From the NCBI GenBank assembly GCA_947499005.1, contig CANMML010000002.1:1-64000 (forward strand): a stretch of 64,000 bases of DNA, read 5' to 3'. Position 1 is the first letter of the stretch; each line of letters starts with the position of its first letter. Both the position numbers and the translations under genes were made by a program. Of the stretch, positions 25,663 to 34,600 are shown piece by piece. Source of the DNA: an uncultured Aquimarina sp. Its GTDB lineage: Bacteria > Bacteroidota > Bacteroidia > Flavobacteriales > Flavobacteriaceae. Under the pieces are notes generated by a model. It did no database searches, was not told the origin of the DNA, and was given only the letters and a program-made list of their open reading frames with translations.

Positions 25663-26334
25663 ATGAAAAATATCATTCTATCCATAGCGCTTTTTATCGG
25701 GTTTTCTACTGTAGCTACAGCTCAAGGAAAATCAGCAGAAGCGAAATTAAAAAAAGAACAAAAGGCAATAGAGCGTGAAGCTAAAAAAGCCGAAAAGCAT
25801 CTTGATAAAAAAGAGCATAAAATAAAAGAAAAGGCTCTAGAGAAGAAAGGTGAAGTAGAAAAAAATGTTAAAGAGAAAAAGGATAAAGCTTTAGAGAAAG
25901 CTGAAAAAGCTAAAGAGAAATTAAACGACAAAGTTTCAAAAGGAAAAGATGTTGAAGATGGATTAAAAGAAGCAAAAGTAAAAGCTGAAAAGAAACAAGG
26001 ATATGTAAAAGAAAGTGGTTTAACAGGGCGTGAATATGGTCAGCAAAGGGCTGAAGCAGCTAGAAATAAACTAAAGGAAGAAAAGAAAGTGCTTTCCGAA
26101 GAGGAAAATCATATTGCAAAAGGAAAAGATAAAATTAAGGCTGCGAAGGAACGCCTTGAAAAGATAAAATCTAAAAAAGGAAAGGATGCTCCATCAGTAG
26201 AAGAAATTAATAAAAAAGAAGAAGCGATCCGAAAAGCAGAAGAAAAATTAAATGAGCTTGATAAGACTATAAAGCAAGGAAAGGAGCGATTAAAGAAGAA
26301 TGAAGAGAAATTGAAAGGGATCGGAATAGAATAA
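25663..26334 (+). CDS. Exported Lys/Glu-rich coiled-coil protein
   Basis: 223 residues: a Sec signal peptide (MKNIILSIALFIGFSTVATA, cleavage about residue 20), then nearly continuous charged helix made of Lys, Glu and Ala with recurring KKAEK / EKAKEKL / KEKKDKA units to the C-terminus. No globular domain or catalytic motif. Proteins of this look are often annotated only by composition. It may be a periplasmic spacer or a DNA- or peptidoglycan-binding polycation, but none of this is shown. The frame and signal peptide are convincing despite the low complexity. Follows the small lipoprotein by 48 bases. Confidence 0.6.
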   Translation: MKNIILSIALFIGFSTVATAQGKSAEAKLKKEQKAIEREAKKAEKHLDKKEHKIKEKALEKKGEVEKNVKEKKDKALEKAEKAKEKLNDKVSKGKDVEDGLKEAKVKAEKKQGYVKESGLTGREYGQQRAEAARNKLKEEKKVLSEEENHIAKGKDKIKAAKERLEKIKSKKGKDAPSVEEINKKEEAIRKAEEKLNELDKTIKQGKERLKKNEEKLKGIGIE

Positions 26335-26338
26335 ATTT

Positions 26339-26434
26339 AAATATAGAGGGTTTGGCTTTTTTAAGTTAAACGACACTATCCCGTAAAGTGTGTAAGTTTA
26401 AAATATAGAGGGTTTGACTTTTTTAAAGTTGAAC
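26339..26434. repeat. Direct repeat at the 3' end of the Lys-rich gene
   Basis: A segment of about 33 bases with core ATATAGAGGGTTTG occurs at 26339-26371 and again at 26401-26434 with few changes. Short TCCCGTAAA copies follow each. The second copy contains a strong terminator hairpin; in the first copy the 3' arm has decayed. Confidence 0.7.
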
Positions 26435-26441
26435 CCTTTTT
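26409..26441 (+). terminator. Intrinsic terminator
   Basis: AGGGTTTGACTTT (26409-26421) pairs with AAAGTTGAACCCT (26425-26437), 13 bp with two wobbles, loop TTT, and continues into a T-run. It ends the transcript of the Lys-rich genes. Confidence 0.8.
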
Positions 26442-26530
26442 CATTTATAGGTGTCTCTAGTCCCGTAAATTTATTCATGAGCTGGGATCTATTTAAAAGA
26501 TAGAGGATGGGGTGTGAACAAATCTTTGGT

Positions 26531-27454
26531 TTAAGGATTAAAAGGCGAAAAATCTTCAAACTGCCAATTCCCATAGTGTTGGTTTTCTGTTCGAATCCAA
26601 GTTTCAATTTCGAATGTCCAAAACCGTCCAGTATCACCAGATGCTTCTAGATCTTCTTCGCTGTCTTGATAAAAAAGTATAGAAGCTTTTCCATTCAGTT
26701 GTAGCGTGCTATTATTCTCAAAATCTATAAATAAAAGCCCTGCATTAGGGTGTTCGACAAAATTACCCAGTGTATTGTACATATTGTTTCCTGTATAATC
26801 AGGAATCTTTAATGTGTTACTATCTATGAATTTCACAAAACCACTATTCCCTCCTCGGTGAGAAGCATCGAGGTGATTGTTTTTATTTGAGCTTCCAACG
26901 AAAAAAGTATCAGCATTAATGATAATATTGCTTTCAACTGTTGTTAACTGTGAGCCTCTATATTCATTTACGTTACTTTTAGTTGAAACACCCTTAGTGC
27001 GATTTAATACTCTTCGTTGAATGTATTTAGGGCAATTACCGTAGGCTTGCCCCACAGCTATGGTTATCTGGTTTTCATTGTCCCAGCTTAATGTTCCATT
27101 TACTCTAAACCTTCTACGAGTTCCTAGCTCCATAAAAAGCATCCCGATATTTGGATTATGCTTGATATTATTAAAAAAGAGTGCATCTTTTGAGCTAATA
27201 ATTGTAGAAGTATTCAAACGAATGGTAGCTGCATCAATAATTTCGACACAGCTACCCGAACACACTAACAATGAAATCCAAACGCTATTATTCTCATCAA
27301 GGCTACTGATGTATACCATTGATTGATTACGAATAAATTGTTGGGCAATAGGCATTAATTCATTAGAAATACCTCGCTCTAAACGATTGGCTAAATGATC
27401 GACACCAATCATTTTTTGAATGAATAATTCTCCTTGATGAAATGTTGTTTCCAT
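26531..27454 (-). CDS. Pyridoxamine-5'-phosphate-oxidase-like flavoprotein
   Basis: 307 residues with two copies of the split-barrel PNPOx fold. The first has VYISSLDENNSVWISLLV and NPNIGMLFMELGTRRRFRVN; the second has DTFFVGSSN, then HPNAGLLFIDFENNSTLQLN. These are the FMN/F420-type 'x-P-x-I-G-L-L-F-...-R-V-N-G' elements. GNCPKYIQRR between the two halves is typical of the longer Bacteroidota/Proteobacteria subfamily. Substrate unknown. Start ATG at 27454. Oriented away from the TetR-DsrE unit with 200 bases between; no operon partner. Confidence 0.78.
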   Translation of the reverse strand: METTFHQGELFIQKMIGVDHLANRLERGISNELMPIAQQFIRNQSMVYISSLDENNSVWISLLVCSGSCVEIIDAATIRLNTSTIISSKDALFFNNIKHNPNIGMLFMELGTRRRFRVNGTLSWDNENQITIAVGQAYGNCPKYIQRRVLNRTKGVSTKSNVNEYRGSQLTTVESNIIINADTFFVGSSNKNNHLDASHRGGNSGFVKFIDSNTLKIPDYTGNNMYNTLGNFVEHPNAGLLFIDFENNSTLQLNGKASILFYQDSEEDLEASGDTGRFWTFEIETWIRTENQHYGNWQFEDFSPFNP

Positions 27455-27553
27455 GATTATAATATTGCGTAAGTATTTATCTGAAACCCCTTATTTGACA
27501 AGGAATCTTATTGCAGATTATATTCTTAGAAGGTCAGTTTGTGTTTTCAATAA

Positions 27554-27578
27554 CACCCTTCGGCTTCGCTCAGGGTTC
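27554..27578. repeat. Half copy of the inverted repeat found at 49012
   Basis: This 25-base stretch is identical to the left arm and adjoining bases at 49012-49036 (core CCCTTCGGCTTCGCTCAGGG). Here the right arm is missing. A dispersed flavobacterial intergenic repeat. Confidence 0.7.
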
Positions 27579-27652
27579 GATTTACTTTCGAACATCAAGT
27601 ATTTCCTTCTGCATACTTAATTGGTATAAATTAAAGTATGGCTAATGAGCAT

Positions 27653-28018
27653 TTAAAAAACAACAACTCCAAAGCCTTCTGACTGTAGTTGACCAATAGA
27701 TGGCAAGCCAACTTCATTAGGTAGTGGATTTCCTTTTAAAAGGTCGACACCAGAAGGTTCTGCATTCCATAGATCGGAGCATGAAGCAGAGGCGCCAACA
27801 ATGTTTTTTTCTACTTTTTTGTAAAGTTTATGTGCCATATGGTCTTCCTTTTCTAAAATAGAAGGCCATCGCGTTCCAGTTCCTTGAAAAATAATTTTCA
27901 CTTGATTTCCTGCTTGGTCAGCATCATGGGCAGCAACTAATCCGTTTAAGGCTTTTCCGATAGATTCTTCATTACCCGACTTAGGGTCTGACATGATAAT
28001 AATGGCTGTTTTACTCAT
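27653..28018 (-). CDS. DsrE-family protein
   Basis: 121 residues with the small alpha/beta DsrE/DsrF-like fold pattern: KTAIIIMSDPKSGNEESIGK, NQVKIIFQGTGTRWPSIL, IVGASASCSDLW and a hydrophobic end FGVVVF. A Cys in ASCSDLW corresponds to the position used for sulfur relay in some members. The start overlaps the preceding TetR gene by 8 bases, so the two are translated from one mRNA and DsrE is the likely target of that repressor. A sulfur-transfer or stress role is inference. Confidence 0.72.
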   Translation of the reverse strand: MSKTAIIIMSDPKSGNEESIGKALNGLVAAHDADQAGNQVKIIFQGTGTRWPSILEKEDHMAHKLYKKVEKNIVGASASCSDLWNAEPSGVDLLKGNPLPNEVGLPSIGQLQSEGFGVVVF

Positions 28019-28571
28019 AACGATATAATTTTTTAATGGTTTCTAAAGCATTTTGAAATGGAGTAGGCGTATCAGTAGCTCGACTGACGACAATACCTCC
28101 TTGGATTAAGATTAATGTTTGTTCGGAAGTGCTTTTGGCCTTCTCGTCAGTAAATCCAAAGTCTTTACCAAGGGTATGGAAAGCATCGAACCATAATTGA
28201 GTATTGGCTTTTAATCCTTCTTTAAACTTTGAGTGATTGGTGTCCAATGCGATGCTTCCTAAAAGACAGTTTTCTTCTCCATTTCTGTAAAAAAGAGAGA
28301 GGTTTTTCACTACTTGTGATAAACGTGCTTTGGGAGTAGCTTCAGGATTCGTTAAGACATTATAAATACTTTTTTTAGTTTGCTCATTCATAAAAGCAAT
28401 GGTTGTTTGAGCAATTTGCTCTTTCCCTTGAGGAAAATGGTGATATAAAGATGCTTTCTTTAATCCTGCTGCTTCAGCCAAGTCATTTAAGCTTACTCCT
28501 GCATAGCCATTATTTCTAAAGGCTTGAAATAGCGGAAGTATTAACTCCTTTTTATAATGTTGTAATTCCAT
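28011..28571 (-). CDS. TetR/AcrR-family transcriptional repressor
   Basis: 186 residues with a TetR N-terminal HTH (residues about 9-55: LILPLFQAFRNNGYAGVSLN, then LAEAAGLKKASLYHHFPQGK). The C-terminal ligand domain is of the YxaF/AcrR_C type, with ENCLLGSIALDTNH. It overlaps dsrE by 8 bases. A near-palindrome ACCGAACGTTTGGT lies six bases before the ATG at 28571, a fitting operator for autoregulation. Ligand unknown. Confidence 0.88.
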   Translation of the reverse strand: MELQHYKKELILPLFQAFRNNGYAGVSLNDLAEAAGLKKASLYHHFPQGKEQIAQTTIAFMNEQTKKSIYNVLTNPEATPKARLSQVVKNLSLFYRNGEENCLLGSIALDTNHSKFKEGLKANTQLWFDAFHTLGKDFGFTDEKAKSTSEQTLILIQGGIVVSRATDTPTPFQNALETIKKLYRYE

Positions 28572-28576
28572 AAACT

Positions 28577-28590
28577 ACCGAACGTTTGGT
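28577..28590. promoter_or_regulatory. Putative TetR operator
   Basis: ACCGAACGTTTGGT is a 14-bp palindrome with one mismatch pair, directly upstream of the tetR-dsrE start. Size, symmetry and place fit a TetR-family operator. Confidence 0.6.
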
Positions 28591-28841
28591 TGGTTTGACG
28601 TACAATACATTTTATGATTACAAGGAAGTGGTGTTTTTGTGAAAATTTTAAGAGTTAGCTTTAATAGAAAGGGTAATGCAAATTCTCCTTTTGAAGGGAA
28701 TTAAAAGGATGTTTTTATGTCTGAATGATAGATGATGAGTCAATCTTTCGATACAACTTTATTCTAAGTTTTGATAATTGTTGTAATGATTCATAGAAAA
28801 AGCTCATATGATATCTAATATTCATTTAGTACCTTCCAACT

Positions 28842-29648
28842 ATGAATTTATTACGATCCATTTTTTTATGTTTCTGTTGTTTTGGTTGTAAAAAAACACC
28901 GTTAAAGATAATTACGATGATCCCCAAAGAAATCGTAGAGTCTTCGGGAATTGCTTTTGATGCAGCGCGAAACCTTTTTTGGACGATTCAAGATTCTAAT
29001 AATGGACCATTATTGTATGCTTTTGATGAAGAAGGGAAACTAACGCATAAGACTTTGGTCGAAAACATAAAAAACAAGGATTGGGAAGATGTGTTGATAG
29101 ATGCTAAAGGAGACCTGTATATCGGTGATTTTGGAAATAATGATAAGAAGCGAGATCACTATAAAATTTATAAAGTTTCATCAGCAAATGTGCTATCCCC
29201 TAAAGCCACAGCAACGGTAATTTCATTTGAATTAGAAGGGAAAAAAGAGAAAGACTTTGAGGCCTTCATTCTAAAAGATGAGATGTTTTATTTGTTTTCG
29301 AAAGAAGAACATAAGACCGTGGTATATAAAATCCCCAATCAAGAAGGAAAGCATGAAGCGCAAAAAGTAACTACCTATAAATTTGATACCAATGGAGAGC
29401 ACAGGATTACCTCTGCGGCTTTGAGCAAAGACCAAAAAACGATTGTTTTATTGAATCACTCAAAATTATGGAAGCTTTCCCGTTTCGAAGGAGATCAATT
29501 CTTTTCGGGGAATATAGATATCCAGGAATTTAAACATACTTCTCAAAAAGAAGGTATTTGTTTTAAAAATGAGCATAGTGTCTACATTACCGATGAAAAT
29601 GAGGATAATCGAGGAGGTAAATTATACGAGTTAGAAATCGAACCCTAA
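28842..29648 (+). CDS. Beta-propeller-like lipoprotein
   Basis: 268 residues; the N-terminus MNLLRSIFLCFCCFGCKKTP is a lipoprotein signal ending at Cys16. The mature part has repeated strands with IVESSGIAFDAARNLFWTIQ, YIGDFGNNDKKRDHYKIYKV, DFEAFILKDEMFYLFSK and EGICFKNEHSVYITDENED, a pattern seen in SdiA-regulated/NHL-like six-bladed propellers. The acidic loops (DSNN, DENEDN) could bind Ca2+. Role unknown, probably surface or periplasmic. Its 3' end overlaps the convergent phosphoesterase gene by 18 bases. Confidence 0.65.
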   Translation: MNLLRSIFLCFCCFGCKKTPLKIITMIPKEIVESSGIAFDAARNLFWTIQDSNNGPLLYAFDEEGKLTHKTLVENIKNKDWEDVLIDAKGDLYIGDFGNNDKKRDHYKIYKVSSANVLSPKATATVISFELEGKKEKDFEAFILKDEMFYLFSKEEHKTVVYKIPNQEGKHEAQKVTTYKFDTNGEHRITSAALSKDQKTIVLLNHSKLWKLSRFEGDQFFSGNIDIQEFKHTSQKEGICFKNEHSVYITDENEDNRGGKLYELEIEP

Positions 29649-32600
29649 TCGAAAGGCTACTCGAATATCTTCTTGCCCTTTAAAAACAGATAAATTGGCT
29701 ACGGCTAATTTGGCAGTATTGATAAATATTCCGCCTCCCACACTATTATTCCATTTGTTTTCATCGAGTTGATCTACCCAAACTCGTCCATAATCAAAGC
29801 CCGTAAAAAGGCCTAAACTCATAGGGATAATCCCTGTTCTAAATTGTTTGAATTGGAAGCGTAAATCTGTTGATTGGTAAAAAGCATGTGCTCCGGCGAA
29901 ACGCTCGTTTCGATATCCGCGAAGTCCTGTTTTTGCACCAAGGTTTGCGGCTTGATAAAATTCAAAATTAGTATTGAAATTGTGTTGCGCTCCAAATGCT
30001 GTAGCCAATACAAGATCTCCACTAGGGATAAGTTTGTGATCAAAAGTTAGTTTCGTATTTAAATAAGGAACTCCTTGATTGTTTGATAAATTATGACGGT
30101 AACCCCCTTCTCCTTCAAAGGACATACCTAAAGTAGTAAAGGCCTTACGGTCTGCATTTTCAAAATGATACTTTATCGATGTGTTCAAAAAATCATTAGC
30201 ACGTGCCGAAGGATTATTTTGAAGGATTAAAGTTGAAAATCTATTTGCTGTTTTTTGTATACGATAGTTTTCATATCCAATTCCTAGAGCAAGTTCACTG
30301 CCCAATTTTCCATACCTTACTAAATGAGTACTCGCAATAAATTGTTGAATACGTACCCGGTTAAAATCTAAACTAGTATCATTTTCATGATTAGGGTTTA
30401 TCGTTTTATTTCCAAACCCAAAGAAGTTTCGACTATAATTGGGGCTTGTAAACAGTGTATTGAAGTCTAGATTCCATCCTTCGATGAAGTGGGCAAAGCT
30501 ACCTTTGTACGAAACGTCAAATCCATTGGTAGCAAAATAATATCCCGCTTTTATTTGATGTCTACTGCTGTATGGATTGCGTTCAAAACCGTATTTAGTA
30601 AACGTATTGGTAACCCCAAGTAATAGTCCGTCATCGGGATTGACAGCCACTCTTGGAATTAACTGATTGATATTGTTTTTTAATTTTTTGTAGTCATAAG
30701 TATTCGTCTTGTAGTCGTCAGTAAGTTTTAATTTTCTTTTGACCCCTGTAAATGTATTCTTCTTGGTGGCAAAGTCATAAATAGAAACTCGCTTTTTATC
30801 CTGCAGCATAAACGTATCATTATTCTGCCCTCCAACAATTCGAACAGGAATACAGCCTGTACCATTTCCCTCAATCGTAAAATAATCATCACCGTCTAAG
30901 CCATAAACCCATATTTCTCGAGTAAATTCTTTTGTATATATTTTTGAAAAATAGGGGGACTTACTATCCTTGTTTTTATAGATGCTTACACAAGTATGGC
31001 CTTTTTGAGTACGATCGATCTTGATATAATCACTTTTATCCGTTGCTTTTACAACAGCATAAATGGATAAATGCTTATGGTAGCTATTCACAATTTCTTG
31101 TAAGTTGCTTAGCCTTGCGATCAATTTTTGTTTGATGATTGCAATCTTTTGTTGATCTATTTCAGAAGGAAAATTTTCAAAAGCGATATCGATAACCTCC
31201 TCGGTGATATTTTTCTGTAATGTAGCAACTTGTTTATCCCAAATATCTTTGCCAGAGCGATTTGCTAAAGCGATGTCTAAAGGATAAGGTGAAGTATTGA
31301 ACCATTTGGGTTTCTTTAATGTTCCTTTGTAACTTCTTAATACTCGAGTAGTAGGTTCGATAGTGGTCGCAGCTTTTAGTAGCCACCCATCATCCATAAT
31401 GGAGAATGCTTGATCTCTATCTCTAGGGATGGCTTTGTATATAGTTTTATGATCTTCCTTAAAAACACCCCAACGCCATTGATCTTCGTGTCGATCCCAA
31501 TCGCCAATTAACATGTCAAAAATACGAGCTCTGATATAGGTTTCTTCATCAACCTGATGTTTGTGGCTTTTACGCAGTTTCATGAGCATATCATGAGTAC
31601 TAATGATTTTATCGGTGTTTCCAAAAGAACTGACTTCCTCATGATTAGAAGATACTCGTTCTTCAATCATGTATAATTCATCTCCGAAATCAAGATTAAA
31701 GTCACCTAATGCCTTTTGCTTAGGTACATAATATAATGTTGGATTACTGTGATATACCTTTGCTACATCGGCTAATGGGCCAATAACAAAAGGAGCGTAA
31801 GGATGCGAACCCGTAAAACCGTCTTTTAGAACATTTTCGGCAAATGTATTTTTATATAAGCTATTTAAATATTGATCTTTAAAGGCCGTAGCTTGTAGAA
31901 ATTGTAATGGATTTTTACGCAATGCACGCATGACATATTCTTTGCCTTCAGGGTTTTTCAATCGTAATGATTTGGACTGATTTCCACCTCCTTTTCGAAC
32001 AGGACTTAAGCCTCCAAATAGTGTGTCGAGTAATATGGTAGGCGCTTTAACGGATACTCCATAATCTTTTCGATAACGCTCTCCCCAAATTTTAGTATAT
32101 AACTTGCTTTTAGTGACTTCTTTTTGAGTGTAAATAGAAGCTTGAAAAGTATCGGGGAAAGAAAGGGCGTATTGAGGCAGTTGAGGTTGTTTTTGTTTTT
32201 CGAAAACCGAAGTTTGAAATACTATTTTGTTATTGTTTCCATCGTAATAGCGAACAAAAGAGGAGCCATCTTCGAAAATGTCTAATCTAGCGAAACCCGA
32301 AATTCCATAAGAAAATTGAGTATTGCCAATACATCGCGTAGGGCTTGTTTTGCTTCCAGATCCGCTTACGATTTGTGCGATATTATTATGCCTAGTGTAT
32401 TGTAAACTATGCTCGTGCCCAGAAACAAAAATTACTTCATCTTCTTGTTTTGCAAGACTTATCAGTCTTCGTTGAAGTGCAATGTAACGCTTATGACTAA
32501 GGTCTGCATGAGAAATTCCACTAGTTTTTCTAATTAGGTTTTTGATAGATCCAATGATTGGTAGTGGTTTTAAGTAGTCAACAAAAGAATACTGTCCACC

Positions 32601-33293
32601 ATGCGGCCCAACGGTAAAAAGAGGATGGTGCAGGGCAACAATTACTTTTTTTCCTTGAGATTTTTTTAATAGACTTTTAAATTCATCGAAAAACTGCTCT
32701 CTATTCGTAATGTCACAATCATCATTGATTGTTGGATGTTTGTCCCAATCGGTAATAAACCATTGCGAATCGATAGTAATTAATACCAGTTGATCATTAA
32801 TTTTTACTCGATCGATTGGGCAACCGTTTTTAGGAAAAAAACTATCTTGACCTAACTGCTTTTCGATATATTTCTCTTGCCTACGCAAACCTTTCAATCC
32901 ATGATACCAATCATGATTTCCTGGGATGAAAACACTAGTGCCCTTGAAATTTTTTGTGGTATTGATTTGGGTATCTAGTCGGTATTCTGCGGATGTATGA
33001 TTTTTGTGATTTTTCTTGGGGAACCCTTTAGGATATATATTATCTCCTAAAAATACTGCAGTACTGCTTTGATCTGCATCTGTAAGTGCCTTTTGAAAGT
33101 TTTTTAACGTTAAAGGGACAGAATCTATGGGAGTATCACCCGCATCTCCAATAAGGAAAAAACTATGAGCGATTTTTTTATTATTGGGAAAATCGGTAAC
33201 GAAACTTTCTTGTTTATATTGAGGTTTATAGGTCGCACAACCGCTTAAAAAAAGGATATTTAATAGGTAAAACAGTTTTAAGAGGAACCTCAT
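29631..33293 (-). CDS. Calcineurin-like phosphoesterase fused to an outer-membrane barrel
   Basis: 1220 residues. Lipoprotein signal with lipobox LSGC (Cys19). The metallophosphoesterase domain spans about 45-360, with metal motifs FLIGDAGDT, FLGDNIYPKG, IPGNHDWYHG, ALHHPLF and SGHEHSLQYT, all intact. A middle region (about 430-800) has kinase-like words such as YVMRALRKNP and DMLIGDWDRHEDQWRW. The C-terminal ~350 residues are an Omp85/BamA-like surface-antigen barrel ending in RVAFRLGFDF, with a terminal Phe as expected. The fusion suggests an enzyme displayed at the outer membrane, or a barrel exporting its own domain. Substrate unknown. The architecture recurs in Bacteroidota. Confidence 0.78.
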   Translation of the reverse strand: MRFLLKLFYLLNILFLSGCATYKPQYKQESFVTDFPNNKKIAHSFFLIGDAGDTPIDSVPLTLKNFQKALTDADQSSTAVFLGDNIYPKGFPKKNHKNHTSAEYRLDTQINTTKNFKGTSVFIPGNHDWYHGLKGLRRQEKYIEKQLGQDSFFPKNGCPIDRVKINDQLVLITIDSQWFITDWDKHPTINDDCDITNREQFFDEFKSLLKKSQGKKVIVALHHPLFTVGPHGGQYSFVDYLKPLPIIGSIKNLIRKTSGISHADLSHKRYIALQRRLISLAKQEDEVIFVSGHEHSLQYTRHNNIAQIVSGSGSKTSPTRCIGNTQFSYGISGFARLDIFEDGSSFVRYYDGNNNKIVFQTSVFEKQKQPQLPQYALSFPDTFQASIYTQKEVTKSKLYTKIWGERYRKDYGVSVKAPTILLDTLFGGLSPVRKGGGNQSKSLRLKNPEGKEYVMRALRKNPLQFLQATAFKDQYLNSLYKNTFAENVLKDGFTGSHPYAPFVIGPLADVAKVYHSNPTLYYVPKQKALGDFNLDFGDELYMIEERVSSNHEEVSSFGNTDKIISTHDMLMKLRKSHKHQVDEETYIRARIFDMLIGDWDRHEDQWRWGVFKEDHKTIYKAIPRDRDQAFSIMDDGWLLKAATTIEPTTRVLRSYKGTLKKPKWFNTSPYPLDIALANRSGKDIWDKQVATLQKNITEEVIDIAFENFPSEIDQQKIAIIKQKLIARLSNLQEIVNSYHKHLSIYAVVKATDKSDYIKIDRTQKGHTCVSIYKNKDSKSPYFSKIYTKEFTREIWVYGLDGDDYFTIEGNGTGCIPVRIVGGQNNDTFMLQDKKRVSIYDFATKKNTFTGVKRKLKLTDDYKTNTYDYKKLKNNINQLIPRVAVNPDDGLLLGVTNTFTKYGFERNPYSSRHQIKAGYYFATNGFDVSYKGSFAHFIEGWNLDFNTLFTSPNYSRNFFGFGNKTINPNHENDTSLDFNRVRIQQFIASTHLVRYGKLGSELALGIGYENYRIQKTANRFSTLILQNNPSARANDFLNTSIKYHFENADRKAFTTLGMSFEGEGGYRHNLSNNQGVPYLNTKLTFDHKLIPSGDLVLATAFGAQHNFNTNFEFYQAANLGAKTGLRGYRNERFAGAHAFYQSTDLRFQFKQFRTGIIPMSLGLFTGFDYGRVWVDQLDENKWNNSVGGGIFINTAKLAVANLSVFKGQEDIRVAFRLGFDF

Positions 33294-33327
33294 AAGGAAT
33301 ATTTAATTAACTATTTTAGCAAAAATA

Positions 33328-34509
33328 ATGCTTTTTCGTATGAATCATCTTTTAATTGAAGTAGAAGAATTTGTAGTACAATTATTCGAGAAAGAATTGA
33401 GTGCACAATTTCTATATCACAGTTTAGAACATACTCGTAATGTGGTTGCAGCAGTAAAAGAGATTGCTGATGCCTCGGAGATTGAAGAAAAAGCAAAGGA
33501 ACTCTTGTTATTAGCAGCATGGTTTCATGATACAGGATATGTAAAGAGTATTGAAAACCATGAAGATGAAAGTATCCTAATTGCTGAAGGTTTTTTTAAG
33601 TCTAAAGGGGTTTCGAAGGAAGATATCGATACGATTTCCAAATTGATTTTAGCAACTCGAATGGAAGCTCGACCTGCTACTCCGTTAGAGAAAATTATCC
33701 GAGATGCAGATTGTGCTCATTTTGGTAGTAAAGATTATGAGCTTATCAGTGATTTACTTCGTGCCGAGTGGGAGTTGACGTTACATAAGAAATACACAGA
33801 TTTAGAATGGGTAGAAGAGAACATTCAATTTTGTAATAATTTCCATCAATTTTACACGGAATATGCAAGGAAAGAATGGTCAAAGCGAAAATTGAAAAAC
33901 TTAGGGAAGCTTGTTAAAAATGCTCAAGCTCTTCGACAAGAACAGCAAAATAATAAAGTTCCAAAGAAGAAAGGAAATTTGCCAGAGCGAGGCGTAGAAA
34001 CCATGTTTCGCGTGACTTTGCGTAATCATATTACATTAAGCGATATTGCAGATACGAAAGCGAATATTTTACTCTCTGTAAATGCAATTATTGTTTCCTT
34101 GGTCTTATCCAATTTAATCCCCAAGTTGGATAATCCTTCTAATGGGTATCTAATTTATCCTACAGTAGTTTTTGTGTTATTTACAGTGGCTTCCATGATT
34201 CTTTCCGTGATTGCCACACGTCCCAATGTGACTAGTGGAGAGTTTACTAGAGAGGATGTCGCTAAAAAGAAAATCAACTTATTATTCTTTGGAAATTTTC
34301 ATAAAATGCCCTTAGAAGATTTCGAATGGGGCATGAATGAAATGATGCAAGACAGAGATTATCTGTACAATTCGATGATTAAAGATTTGTACTTTTTGGG
34401 TAAAGTATTGCATCGAAAATATAGTATTCTTCGTTGGACCTATGCCATCTTCATTATCGGAATTGTAGTGAGTGTCATTTCATTTTCAATTGCTTTTCAG
34501 ACGTTGTAG
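33328..34509 (+). CDS. HD-domain phosphohydrolase fused to a Pycsar-effector-like (PycTM/DUF5706) membrane domain
   Basis: 393 residues. HD domain at about 25-180, with His31/His35, the HD pair His67-Asp68 in AAWFHDTGYV and Asp126 in IIRDADCAHFG, all metal ligands present. After a basic linker, the C-terminal part (about 225-393) has FRVTLRNHITLSDIADTKAN followed by hydrophobic segments at about 247-264, 276-297 and 370-391. This is the DUF5706/PycTM arrangement, which in Pycsar antiphage systems depolarises the membrane on sensing cCMP or cUMP. No cyclase gene is adjacent. A second ATG at 33340 is an equally possible start. Whether it is a defence effector or a housekeeping membrane phosphohydrolase is open. 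Confidence 0.75.
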   Translation: MLFRMNHLLIEVEEFVVQLFEKELSAQFLYHSLEHTRNVVAAVKEIADASEIEEKAKELLLLAAWFHDTGYVKSIENHEDESILIAEGFFKSKGVSKEDIDTISKLILATRMEARPATPLEKIIRDADCAHFGSKDYELISDLLRAEWELTLHKKYTDLEWVEENIQFCNNFHQFYTEYARKEWSKRKLKNLGKLVKNAQALRQEQQNNKVPKKKGNLPERGVETMFRVTLRNHITLSDIADTKANILLSVNAIIVSLVLSNLIPKLDNPSNGYLIYPTVVFVLFTVASMILSVIATRPNVTSGEFTREDVAKKKINLLFFGNFHKMPLEDFEWGMNEMMQDRDYLYNSMIKDLYFLGKVLHRKYSILRWTYAIFIIGIVVSVISFSIAFQTL

Positions 34510-34600
34510 GTTGAAATAATCATTTAAAATAATAATATACAGGAGGCGTAGTAAAAATTATAATATTTACATTCGTTATTATTCAAAATGAAGTTTCTAA

